From an uncultured Clostridium sp. (GTDB lineage: Bacteria > Bacillota > Clostridia > Lachnospirales > Lachnospiraceae), in NCBI GenBank assembly GCA_937885015.1, contig CALAAS010000018.1:1-49104 (forward strand): DNA of 49,104 nucleotides. The letters are read 5' to 3'. The translations under genes were made by a program, and so were the position numbers. Each line of letters starts with the position of its first letter. Position 1 is the stretch's first letter. The notes under the pieces were generated by a model. That model searched no databases and was not told the origin of the DNA. It was given only the letters and a program-made list of their open reading frames with translations. Below, piece by piece: positions 1 to 7,071 of the stretch.

Positions 1-1
1 G

Positions 2-199
2 TTTACGACATCTATCTCAGAAGTATGCTTTTACACGGATGACATTGATTCTGTTTACAAAACCCTTATCGAAAATCATGTGGAGTGCTTGTCTGAACCG
101 CAGTATTTCGACTTTAGGGCAGATGGATTTGGGGAAAGCAGAGCTTTTTATTTCAGAGACCCGGATGGAATCATTCTTGAGATGATGCAACCACTTTGA
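2..199 (+). CDS. VOC (glyoxalase/bleomycin-resistance) family protein, C-terminal part
   Basis: An open frame runs in from the left edge and stops with TGA at 197-199, giving the last 65 residues of a protein. The end reads FYFRDPDGIILEMMQP, the typical closing beta-strand of vicinal-oxygen-chelate proteins, where the Glu is usually a metal ligand. The family includes glyoxalases, dioxygenases and antibiotic-binding proteins, so the substrate cannot be named. The start lies outside the window. A hairpin terminator follows 49 bases downstream, so this gene ends its transcription unit here. Confidence 0.75.
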   Translation, partial: FTTSISEVCFYTDDIDSVYKTLIENHVECLSEPQYFDFRADGFGESRAFYFRDPDGIILEMMQPL

Positions 200-247
200 T
201 GAAAAATTATAAGTACAGGAAAGTGACAAATTCCAGTTTGCCAACTT

Positions 248-289
248 GCCCTTTGAGAGAGGAGAAATCCCTTTCTCAAAGGGCTTTTT
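248..289 (+). terminator. Rho-independent terminator
   Basis: An 11-bp perfect stem (GCCCTTTGAGA at 248-258 pairing with TCTCAAAGGGC at 274-284) is followed by a T run. It closes the VOC gene. A close copy of the same hairpin sits at 4160-4198, on the far side of the mobile-element remnants. Confidence 0.85.
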
Positions 290-364
290 CTATTTATACG
301 GATATTCGCAAACTACAAGATAAAGCCAAAACTTCATATACTCTAAGCACAAGGAGGTTGAGGT

Positions 365-892
365 TTGGCTATGAATAACAGTTTAGCAGAAGTACACCCG
401 GAGCTTGTTTCGGAGTGGTCGGAAAAGAATTTAACGCTTACGCCTGATGACATTACTTTCGGTTCAAATAAAAAAGTATGGTGGAGAGGTGCTTGCGGTC
501 ATGAATGGCAGGCAAGCGTTAAGGCTCGTTCTAATGGAGAGAAATGTCCGATATGTTCCGGTGCGAGAGTGATTGCAGGTATTAACGATTTGGCGACATT
601 AGAGCCACTATTGGTAAAGCAGTGGTCGAAAAAGAATAAGATAAAACCGACAGAGGTTTCTATTGGTTCTCATAAGAAAGTGATTTGGAGATGTGAGAAA
701 GGACACGAGTGGGAAGCTGCCGTTAAGAGCAGGACAATAAATAAAACAGGTTGCCCGTATTGCTCTCATAATAAAGTGTTGGCAGGATTTAATGACCTTG
801 CAACACTTCTGCCGGATATAGCAGCCGAGTGGTCGGATAGAAATTATCCGTTACTTCCAACTCAGGTTATCCGGAGTATTGCAGGGATTTAA
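365..892 (+). pseudogene. Zinc-ribbon repeat protein, 3' truncated
   Basis: This frame encodes 175 residues made of tandem units of about 60 residues. Each complete unit has a Trp-rich segment and a zinc-ribbon: CGHEW..CPICSG, then KGHEW..CPYCSH, each preceded by a conserved NDLATLxP element. The third unit is cut off after LLPTQV and continues into a few unrelated residues before TAA, so a deletion has removed the 3' part. Proteins of this kind are common cargo of Lachnospiraceae integrative elements; their role is unknown. The TTG at 365 has an ideal distance from AGGAGG at 352-357; ATG 371 is the alternative. Whether the shortened protein is made is unclear. Confidence 0.6.
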
Positions 893-930
893 CCCCACCT
901 AAGAGAAACGATATGGAAAGGTAAAAGAAA

Positions 931-1698
931 ATGAGCAGAAAAATCTATATCATTATTGCAGTGGTGCTTACGGTAGTGTTGTCTGTAAGCACCTTCTTTA
1001 TTATCCGTAATCACATTGACTCTGCCAAGCAGAATGAAGTCTATGATAACCTTGCGGAGATTGTGGAGGACGAGCCGCCAAAGGAAAATGAGGGCGTGAC
1101 GTTTTCGGAAGATAAGGACTATCTTGCGGAATATCTTGAACTCTATCGGCAGAATGAGGATATGGTGGGTTGGATAAAGGTTGAGGATACCAATATCAAC
1201 TATCCGGTCGTGCAGTCTGTAAATGAGCCGAACTTCTACCTGAAGCACAAGTTTGATAAGACCTATTCCGCTTATGGCTGTCCATATGTGCAGGAAAATT
1301 GTGATGTGCAGAAACCTTCAGACAACATCATTATATACGGACACCATATGAATGACGGCTCGATGTTTACGGGACTGATGAAGTACAGAAACAAGAGCTT
1401 TTGGGAAGGTCATAAGACGATTACCTTTGATACACTGACGGACAGACACCAGTATGAAGTGATTGCAGTCTTTAAGACAGTCGTTTATACAGACAGCTCC
1501 GATAGCTTTAAGTATTATGAGTTTACGGACGCAGAAAATGCGGCAGAGTTTGATGCGTATGTTGCTAAGTGCAAGGAACTTTCTTTGTATGATACCGGAG
1601 TATCGGCAGAATATGGCGACAAGCTGATTTCTCTTTCTACTTGTGAATATTCAAGAAACAATGGCAGGCTTGTTGTTGTCGCTAAGAGAGTGGATTAA
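931..1698 (+). CDS. srtB: Class B sortase
   Basis: A 255-residue cysteine transpeptidase that would sit on the outer face of the membrane and join surface proteins to peptidoglycan. An N-terminal membrane anchor spans about residues 5-26. The sortase core has WIKVEDTNINYPVVQ, the catalytic His in YGHHMNDGSMF, the catalytic Cys in LSTCEYS and the Arg in NNGRLVVVAKR. Length and lack of a C-terminal anchor fit class B. Sortases like this are a standard part of Tn1549-like conjugative elements, where they lie near the gene whose stub follows at 1738. The gene looks intact although its neighbours are broken. No LPxTG-type substrate protein is visible in the window. Confidence 0.9.
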   Translation: MSRKIYIIIAVVLTVVLSVSTFFIIRNHIDSAKQNEVYDNLAEIVEDEPPKENEGVTFSEDKDYLAEYLELYRQNEDMVGWIKVEDTNINYPVVQSVNEPNFYLKHKFDKTYSAYGCPYVQENCDVQKPSDNIIIYGHHMNDGSMFTGLMKYRNKSFWEGHKTITFDTLTDRHQYEVIAVFKTVVYTDSSDSFKYYEFTDAENAAEFDAYVAKCKELSLYDTGVSAEYGDKLISLSTCEYSRNNGRLVVVAKRVD

Positions 1699-1737
1699 AC
1701 CCCACTCTCTATTATTTTTCGAGAAAGGAGGAAACCG

Positions 1738-1809
1738 ATGGCTGATATAAAAACAAGAGATACAAGCAAAGGTACAATCAAGACCATAAATAAGGCAGAG
1801 ATTATTTGA
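1738..1809 (+). pseudogene. Stub of a conjugative-element gene
   Basis: A good ribosome site (AAAGGAGG) and ATG at 1738 open a frame of only 23 residues, MADIKTRDTSKGTIKTINKA followed by three more. From memory this resembles the N-terminus of a longer charged protein encoded after the sortase in Tn1549-like elements, where the pattern KGTIKTIDKA recurs. The frame is cut by unrelated sequence, so I read it as a deletion scar rather than a functional small protein. Confidence 0.45.
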
Positions 1810-1877
1810 TGGTCACTCAAAAGTCATTAGCTGCCCGTGCATAAATACTTTCAAATATAGGAATAAGTAAAAGTAGA

Positions 1878-1906
1878 TTGACAGAGAATATAGAAGAGCG
1901 TATTAT
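1878..1906 (+). promoter_or_regulatory. Promoter of the toxin-antitoxin module
   Basis: TTGACA (1878-1883), a 17-base spacer and TATTAT (1901-1906) form a near-consensus vegetative promoter; an overlapping TATAAT lies at 1904-1909. It is placed correctly to transcribe the two-gene module at 1960-2580. Confidence 0.7.
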
Positions 1907-1917
1907 AATAATAAAAG

Positions 1918-1931
1918 GTGGGATTTCCCAC
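1918..1931 (+). promoter_or_regulatory. Palindromic operator in the module leader
   Basis: GTGGGA-TT-TCCCAC is a perfect 14-base palindrome just downstream of the -10 element. Its position suits autorepression by the antitoxin, as is usual for type II modules. That it binds this antitoxin is inference. Confidence 0.5.
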
Positions 1932-1959
1932 ATAAATGCTTACGTAGGAGGTGTTGATA

Positions 1960-2199
1960 ATGGAAGCAATGAAAGATTATGTTGCCCATCTGGATAACAA
2001 AAAAAGAATTACGCTCAGAGGAGCTGCTTATCAGTATTACAATGTAAAAGAATACGGAAATGGCTGCATTATTTTGGAACCTCGGGAACTGGCAGTGCCA
2101 GAGAGCATTTCAGCCAGAACTCTGGCAGATATGGATCGTGCAGTAAGTAACTTTAAGAGAGGTGATGTTTCTCCAGCTATCGACCTGTCAGATTTTTAA
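1960..2199 (+). CDS. Antitoxin of a type II toxin-antitoxin module (AbrB/MazE-like)
   Basis: This gene encodes 79 residues. The first half (YVAHLDNKKRITLRG...YNVKEYGNGCIILEP) has the alternating strand pattern of a swapped-hairpin AbrB/MazE-type DNA-binding domain. The C-terminal part, rich in Asp and Ser and ending AIDLSDF, would wrap the toxin. ATG 1960 is preferred because AGGAGGT at 1945-1951 lies 8 bases before it; the in-frame GTG at 1951 overlaps that site. The gene is followed after 12 bases by the toxin gene and preceded by a promoter and a palindrome, the usual organisation of an autoregulated module. The fold assignment is by eye. Confidence 0.6.
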   Translation: MEAMKDYVAHLDNKKRITLRGAAYQYYNVKEYGNGCIILEPRELAVPESISARTLADMDRAVSNFKRGDVSPAIDLSDF

Positions 2200-2211
2200 A
2201 AGGAATAAGAT

Positions 2212-2580
2212 ATGAACTTTAATATACGAATGGGAATTCCTGAAATGCAGGAACTTTGGCTAAATCTGCAGGAGAAATATCATTCTGGAAATATAAAAAA
2301 GAAGGAAGAACAGTTGTATAAAAAATGGGGAAAGGCTTTAAAGCTGTTGTCGGCTGATCCAGGTTATCCGAGTCTTCAAACCCATGAGATAGAGCCATTA
2401 TCCAAACGTTATGGAATGAAAGTGTGGCAATCTTATCTGGAAAATAAAACCAGTGGCGCAATGAGAATGTACTGGGTTTATGGACCAGACCAGAAAGATA
2501 TTACAATTATTGGATTGGAGCCACATCCGGAAGATAAGAAAAATGGCGTATACGATCGGATTTCACTGTCGGATTTATAG
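2212..2580 (+). CDS. Toxin of the module (RelE/ParE-like)
   Basis: A 122-residue basic protein encoded directly after the antitoxin. The region SYLENKTSGAMRMYWVYGP, followed by a strand like DITIIGLEPHP and an ending KNGVYDRISLSDL, resembles the compact beta-sheet core of RelE/ParE-type toxins, with Lys and Arg spaced as in mRNA-cleaving members. An N-terminal helical extension of about 45 residues is longer than in minimal RelE. It probably acts on translating mRNA, but ParE-like gyrase inhibition cannot be excluded. The pair is intact inside a decayed element, which fits retention by addiction. Confidence 0.6.
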   Translation: MNFNIRMGIPEMQELWLNLQEKYHSGNIKKKEEQLYKKWGKALKLLSADPGYPSLQTHEIEPLSKRYGMKVWQSYLENKTSGAMRMYWVYGPDQKDITIIGLEPHPEDKKNGVYDRISLSDL

Positions 2581-2609
2581 AATAAAACGGAATATGGAAT
2601 TAAAACACG

Positions 2610-2648
2610 AGCAGTTAGTCTATGGAAAATAGGTTAGCTGCTTTTTTC
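2610..2648 (+). terminator. Terminator after the toxin gene
   Basis: AGCAGTTAGTCTAT (2610-2623) pairs with ATAGGTTAGCTGCT (2629-2642), with G-T pairs, and runs into TTTTTT. It ends the toxin-antitoxin transcript. Confidence 0.65.
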
Positions 2649-2671
2649 ATGCAAAAAAGGAGGTGAAGTGT

Positions 2672-2869
2672 ATGGGATATGCACGTAAGGATGTAGAGAA
2701 AACAAAGAAATTTGTACGCTATCAAGAAGGGGCAGAGCTTTACCGCATTGGACTGATGAAGTTCCAAGAGCTGGCGAAAGAAGCCAAAGCAGTGTATAAG
2801 ATTGATAAAGTTGCTCGTGTCAACTGTGAGATTTTTGAAAAATATCCGGAGACATTTCGGATTGCGTAG
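2672..2869 (+). CDS. Excisionase-like small protein of a conjugative element
   Basis: A 65-residue basic protein with the pattern KFVRYQEGAELYRIGLMKF, LAKEAKAVYKI, then VNCEIFEKYPETFRI. This is a short winged-helix/MerR-like layout found in proteins (DUF6462-like, by memory) located just before the integrase in Tn916/Tn1549 relatives, where the equivalent protein directs excision. ATG 2672 is chosen because AAAGGAGGTGA lies 5-8 bases before it; the GTG at 2663 is inside that site. The gene looks complete, but its integrase partner downstream is broken, so it has no obvious target left in this locus. Confidence 0.65.
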   Translation: MGYARKDVEKTKKFVRYQEGAELYRIGLMKFQELAKEAKAVYKIDKVARVNCEIFEKYPETFRIA

Positions 2870-2962
2870 GGAACAGAAGAAAATCTTGGAAGGACGAAAA
2901 ATAGGGATTGACTTCTTGTCATACGAAAATTGTAATGTGGATGTGGAGGAATACGAACAGCT

Positions 2963-3133
2963 ATGGCGAAAATAGGAAGACCGAAGTCGGAAAATGTAAA
3001 AAAGAAAGTGTTGAGTATCCGAGTGGAAGATTTTATGCATAAGTGTATCTGCGATTATGCCAGGAAACACAAAATGACTGTGACAGAAGTTGTCTTGCAG
3101 GGACTGGAAAAAGTATTGAACAGACCTGAATAA
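2963..3133 (+). CDS. Ribbon-helix-helix (Arc/CopG-like) small protein
   Basis: A 56-residue protein beginning MAKIGRPKSENVKKKVLSIR. The basic N-terminus, the strand VLSIRVEDF and two helices (HKCICDYARKHK and VTEVVLQGLEKVL) match the ribbon-helix-helix DNA-binding fold used by mobilisation accessory proteins and small repressors. It lies between the excisionase-like gene and the integrase remnant. GGAGG lies about 14 bases before the ATG, longer than usual. It may be an accessory factor of the former element or an autorepressor. Confidence 0.55.
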   Translation: MAKIGRPKSENVKKKVLSIRVEDFMHKCICDYARKHKMTVTEVVLQGLEKVLNRPE

Positions 3134-3169
3134 TATGTAGTCCTTCTTTTATTTGAATGAGGATTTTAT

Positions 3170-3764
3170 ATGGCACAGACAAGAAAAGATCTGCGGGGCA
3201 GAGTCCTGCGGAAAGGCTACAGTAAATTTTGTATTTGACCGCTACATGAATCTCAAAAACAATCTGAAATCAACGACCAAGAGCATTTATGGAGTATATT
3301 GCTACGCATTTGATTTATTTTCACTGGTGACCGATTTTTACGATTTTTCTTGGAACCGGGTGCCGAATCGACGAGGTTTTAGGACTTTGATGGGAGGACA
3401 TCAATCATGAGAAGCGGATTATCAGCATCCATCATAATCTGACGTATTATCCGGTAGGAGAAGACTGGGAAATCGGAAAATCACATTTCAACGCCGAAAA
3501 CAGAAGCTGGAATGCGTATGATTCCCATGTTGGATACAGGGAAAGATGCTTTTGAAATGATCTGGGAAGAGCAGAAAGAAAATGGCCGGACAGATGCAGA
3601 GATTGATGGAATGACAGGTTTTGTTTTCTGTAACCGTTATGGAAATATAATGAATGCCCAGTCGGTCAATCGGGTAATCAAGAGAATCTCTTCTGCTTAT
3701 AACGCAACAGAAGAAGTAGAGGCAAAAAAGCATCGGGAGTCGGTGCTGTTGTCGGATTTTTCAG
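3170..3764 (+). pseudogene. Broken Tn916/Tn1549-type tyrosine integrase
   Basis: Integrase segments are scattered over several frames. ATG 3170 starts MAQTRKDLRGRVLRKG; the frame then breaks and the core-binding segment TVNFVFDRYMNLKNNL follows. Next come the box I part GTGCRIDEVLGL with an in-frame TGA at 3388-3390, EKRIISIHHNLTYY, and, after another shift near 3490, KTEAGMRMIPMLDTGKDAF up to SVLLSDFSA. The catalytic HxLR box and the Tyr at the C-terminus are missing because the gene runs straight into a metG-like tail at about 3770. With a large N-terminal deletion, a stop, frameshifts and no active site, this recombinase is dead, so the element cannot excise by itself. Confidence 0.85.
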
Positions 3765-3770
3765 CGTACA

Positions 3771-4149
3771 GCTTGGACCTTTCTAAGGTAAAAATCGAGC
3801 TCTGTTTGCAGATGGTGTAGACTTTGAAACATTCAGCAAGTCTGATTTCAGAGTGGTTAAGGTAAAGGCCTGTGAGGCTGTGAAGAAGTCCAAGAAGCTG
3901 CTGCAGTTTACCCTGGCCGACGGCACCGGCGAAGATCGCACCATTTTAAGCGGTATCCACGAGTATTATGAACCGGAAGAACTGGTTGGCAAGACCGGTG
4001 TGGCAATCACAAACCGACCGCCGAGAAAGATGATGGGCATTGATTCCTGTGGTATGCTGATTAGTGCAGTGTATGAGTATGACGGACGGGAAGGCTTAAA
4101 TCTTCTGATGCTGGATGACAGTATTCCGGCAGGAGCGAAGCTCTATTAG
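3771..4149 (+). pseudogene. metG: C-terminal tRNA-binding domain of a methionyl-tRNA synthetase (remnant)
   Basis: From about 3771 the sequence reads SLDLSKVKIE, then loses one base near 3797-3800, and continues in another frame as ALFADGVDFETFSKSDFR through LPPRKMMGID-like RPPRKMMGIDSCGMLISAV to the natural C-terminus DDSIPAGAKLY. This is the EMAP/OB-fold tRNA-binding domain that ends many clostridial MetG proteins. Only this last domain is present and its 5' edge abuts the integrase remnant at a deletion junction. A short protein from the GTG at 3853 (98 residues) is possible but no good ribosome site was seen. The functional metG must be elsewhere. Confidence 0.7.
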
Positions 4150-4159
4150 AGTGAAAAAA

Positions 4160-4198
4160 TCCCCTTGAGAGAGGAAATTTCTTTCTCAAAGGGATTTT
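4160..4198 (+). terminator. Rho-independent terminator, copy of the one at 248
   Basis: TCCCCTTGAGA pairs with TCTCAAAGGGA (one mismatch) and is followed by TTTTTC. Stem and loop are closely related to the hairpin at 248-289. Confidence 0.75.
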
Positions 4199-4201
4199 TC
4201 T

Positions 4202-4783
4202 ATGTACACACTTATTTTCCAACTTGAAGCAATTGCTTTTTTATATAATTATTTCAGAATATACAGACTCAGGGTGCGGTTTAGATTTAGAATTGGATTC
4301 TCTGCAACCAATGATATTTTTGCGAAAAATGCGTGGTATTTCCGAAATGCACTTGTCCGTGCAAACTATACGAATCTGCAAAAAGGTATTCACGAAACAA
4401 CAGAATATCTGGAAGCGTTTCTCAGAAATCTGCTTTTGAACGAGAAAAATGAACTTCACAATCGAAATCTTCATATAAGTGGACTTTTGAATGAGGAAAA
4501 AGTGGATATTGAGAATAAAAAAGTGGATATTCAAGAACCGAAAGTGGATATTGAAAGTGTACTTTCCGAAAAAGGAAGCGATTTCTCAGCAAAAACGTCA
4601 GTCCATATCCATAGACTTTTTGAGAAGTTTGGTTTTGCTGAAATTTTTGGAAGAAGTGCAGTTATGGAGCTTCTTGAACTGAAAGGTTCGGGTGCTTCCA
4701 AGCTTCTTTCTAATCTGGTGCAGGCGGATATTATTGAACTAGTATCCGGTTACGGAAAAGGAAAATATAAATTTAAGAAGTAA
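4202..4783 (+). pseudogene. Fic family protein, C-terminal remnant
   Basis: From about 4328 the frame encodes AWYFRNALVRANYTNLQKGI followed by HETTEYLEAFLRNLLLNEK, which matches the segment after the catalytic core in clostridial Fic proteins. A C-terminal winged-helix-like part follows (GRSAVMELLELKGSGASKLL). The Fic motif HPFxxGNGR that carries the catalytic His is absent, and the first ~40 residues of the frame look unrelated. Between the two parts is a short imperfect repeat, KVDIENKKVDIQEPKVDIES. Intact Fic enzymes transfer AMP to target proteins; this copy cannot. It belongs to the decayed region. Confidence 0.6.
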
Positions 4784-4790
4784 TTTAGGT

Positions 4791-5020
4791 ATCGTAAAGA
4801 GGCTGCTGCATAGGGCTTTGGGTGCACCAATTCAACCAATGCTTCTTCTTGTATGGCTTTTTGTTGTTCCGGTTTGCATGCGTTTGGGATATACATATAA
4901 AGAAATTATTATCTGATGCCGATTGCAGTTCTTCTAACGGTACTTTTAAAATTTAGAGTAGTTCCCTCCAGTATAAGGCTTGAAGAAGGCGAAAAATATT
5001 CTATGAAGATGGGAAAATAA
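4791..5020 (+). pseudogene. Membrane-protein C-terminal remnant, family not recognised
   Basis: Two frames joined by a one-base shift near 4914 read as the end of a membrane protein: a hydrophobic stretch PMLLLVWLFVVPVCMRLGYT, then MPIAVLLTVLLKFRVVP and a short polar tail ending at TAA 5018-5020. There is no start codon with a ribosome site and no upstream body. I cannot name the family. The rest of 4784-5258 holds only this remnant and the terminator at 5059. Confidence 0.35.
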
Positions 5021-5058
5021 TGGCTAGAGACTAAGCGATAAAAAAGGAATTTGAATCT

Positions 5059-5111
5059 ACCTCCATGTAAACGGTGATATATATAATTACTGATTTTACA
5101 TGGAGGTTTTC
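5059..5111 (+). terminator. Hairpin terminator at the right edge of the decayed region
   Basis: ACCTCCATGTAAA (5059-5071) pairs perfectly with TTTACATGGAGGT (5095-5107), followed by TTTT. It separates the remnants on the left from the metabolic genes on the right. Confidence 0.75.
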
Positions 5112-5258
5112 GCATTGTATTAAAAAATGATTTAGATTGAACAGGGTGGATGGAAATGAAAATTTATGATAGAATATCGGCATAATACGGCTTTTTATTT
5201 TTCCGGAGAGGGGGGAAGAACTGAAGGAAGGCCGTAAAAGAAAGGTAGAGATATAGAA

Positions 5259-6158
5259 ATGATAACGGAAAAGAGAGAAAAACAGATTTTAAAAATGTCC
5301 TTTTTTTCAGGACTTCTGTTTGCCATTGCGGAGTTTGTTTTTTCCATATACAGCCATTCCCAGTCTGCATTGACGGATGCAGTGTACGATGCGTCGGAAC
5401 TGGTTTTTATTGCGCTTTTGCTGTTTCTGACGCCGTTGTTTCATAAACCGGTATCGGAAAAGCATCCATATGGATATTTTCAGCTGGAATCCATATTTGT
5501 CATAATTAAAGGGGTTATGATGCTGTCTGTGACCATGGGAGTGTCGGCGGAGGTGCTGGAGTCGGCGCTGTCCGGGGGAAATCCCGTCAATAATATGGAG
5601 GTTTCCATCTTTCAGTTTGGTCTTGGCGTGGCCAGTATCATTATTTTTCTCCTGATGAAACGTCTGAGCCGGAGTATGTCTTCCCCTACTATTACGGCAG
5701 AGCTTCTTGGCTGGAAACTGGACATTCTGTACAGTCTCGGGATGTCCCTGGCTTTTTTCGGGTCGCGGTATCTGGAGCATACGCCGGTTGGGTTTATTGT
5801 CCCGTATTTCGATCAGATCGTGGCGGTGGCGGTCATGGTATGCATGCTTCCGGAAAGTGTGAAGGTTCTGTGGGCAGCAGTCAAAGATGTATTCCTGTTT
5901 TCCCCGGAGCCGGATTTTATGGAAGAGATCAAAGCAGCCTGTGGGCCGGTTCTGGAGCGGCATCGTTTTGCACCGGTTTTTTTTGATATTACCAGGACAG
6001 GACGCCATCTGTGGGTGGCAGTGTATTTTAAAATTGAGGAGGAAACCCTGCAGGTAAGAGAGCTGTCCGCAGCGCTGGATGAAGTAAATGAAACGGTAAA
6101 GGAACGGATCCGGGAACATGGGGAGGAATGTACGTGTGAATTGATTCTGGTACCATAA
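5259..6158 (+). CDS. Cation diffusion facilitator (CDF) family transporter
   Basis: A 299-residue inner-membrane antiporter that would export a divalent metal ion in exchange for protons. Five to six hydrophobic segments cover residues 12-200, followed by a soluble C-terminal domain of about 90 residues, the usual CDF layout. TM2 carries the metal-site pattern LTDAVYDASE and the cytoplasmic loop reads HPYGYFQLES. The matching TM5 site reads GWKLD, with Gly where zinc-type CDFs have His, so the metal may not be zinc. The gene starts the block that continues with udp and deoBC after 93 bases; DeoB needs Mn, but a link is speculative. Confidence 0.88.
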   Translation: MITEKREKQILKMSFFSGLLFAIAEFVFSIYSHSQSALTDAVYDASELVFIALLLFLTPLFHKPVSEKHPYGYFQLESIFVIIKGVMMLSVTMGVSAEVLESALSGGNPVNNMEVSIFQFGLGVASIIIFLLMKRLSRSMSSPTITAELLGWKLDILYSLGMSLAFFGSRYLEHTPVGFIVPYFDQIVAVAVMVCMLPESVKVLWAAVKDVFLFSPEPDFMEEIKAACGPVLERHRFAPVFFDITRTGRHLWVAVYFKIEEETLQVRELSAALDEVNETVKERIREHGEECTCELILVP

Positions 6159-6251
6159 TAGGGTTTATGATATAATTACAGTTACAGGCATTATTGACAA
6201 TCGTATGGAAGCGATACAGTGCGCATGGTTTGTGCGGGAGAGGAGACGTGT

Positions 6252-7028
6252 ATGCAGAATTATTCGGGAGAAGCGGGTTTGCAGTATCATTTGCAGATTC
6301 GAAAAGGCGATGTGGGGCGGTATGTGATCCTGCCCGGAGATCCGAAACGGTGTGAGAAGATTGCCCGGCATTTTGAAGGTGCAAAGCTGGTTGCAGACAG
6401 CCGTGAATTTGTGACGTACACTGGCTTTCTGGACGGGGAAAAAGTCAGCGTGACCTCCACTGGAATTGGCGGTCCGTCGGCGTCCATCGCCATGGAGGAG
6501 CTGGTGCAGTGCGGGGCTGATACCTTTATCCGTGTGGGAACCTGCGGTGGGATCGACTTACATGTAAAAGGCGGTGATATTGTGGTTGCCACCGGCGCCA
6601 TCCGGATGGAAGGAACCAGCCGGGAATACGCCCCCATTGAATTTCCGGCAGTGGCGGATCTGGCGGTGGCGAATGCGCTGGCGGAAGCAGGCCGGGAGCT
6701 GGGGTATACCTGCCATACGGGGATCGTGCAGTGTAAGGACGCGTTTTACGGACAGCACGAGCCGGAGCGGATGCCAGTCAGCTACGAGCTGCTGAATAAA
6801 TGGGAGGCGTGGAAAAGACTGGGGTGCAAGGCATCGGAGATGGAGTCGGCGGCTCTCTTTGTGGTGGCCAGTCATCTGGGTGTGCGCTGCGGTTCTGATT
6901 TTCTTGTGATGGGAAATCAGGAGCGTCAGGCAGCGGGAATGGATAATCCCATCGTCCATGATACAGAGGCGGCCATTACGGTGGCCGTGGCTGCCATGCG
7001 GAAATTGATTGCAGCAGATCGGAAATAA
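6252..7028 (+). CDS. udp: Uridine phosphorylase
   Basis: A 258-residue cytoplasmic enzyme of nucleoside phosphorylase family I that splits uridine (often also deoxyuridine) with phosphate to uracil and (deoxy)ribose-1-phosphate. Visible motifs: VILPGDPKRCEKIA (phosphate-binding loop), TSTGIGGPSASIAMEEL, RVGTCGGI, KDAFYGQHEPERMP and the substrate-binding SEMESAALFVVA. ATG 6252 is preferred because GGAGAGGAG lies just before it; an upstream in-frame ATG at 6219 would add 11 residues without a good site. The gene is followed after 43 bases by the deoBC fusion, which uses its sugar-phosphate product when the sugar is deoxyribose. Confidence 0.92.
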   Translation: MQNYSGEAGLQYHLQIRKGDVGRYVILPGDPKRCEKIARHFEGAKLVADSREFVTYTGFLDGEKVSVTSTGIGGPSASIAMEELVQCGADTFIRVGTCGGIDLHVKGGDIVVATGAIRMEGTSREYAPIEFPAVADLAVANALAEAGRELGYTCHTGIVQCKDAFYGQHEPERMPVSYELLNKWEAWKRLGCKASEMESAALFVVASHLGVRCGSDFLVMGNQERQAAGMDNPIVHDTEAAITVAVAAMRKLIAADRK

Positions 7029-7071
7029 GTGTTCCCGGAGTTGCGTTGCAGGAAGACAGGAGGAAGGAAGC

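Noticed and set aside
4224..4439. 71-codon frame overlapping the Fic remnant
   Set aside because: No homology seen and the Fic-like segment lies in another frame.
5307..6119. Long open frame on the minus strand opposite the CDF gene
   Set aside because: It lies antisense to a protein with clear family motifs, has no ribosome site and its translation is rich in His, Gln and Arg, as expected for an antisense shadow.
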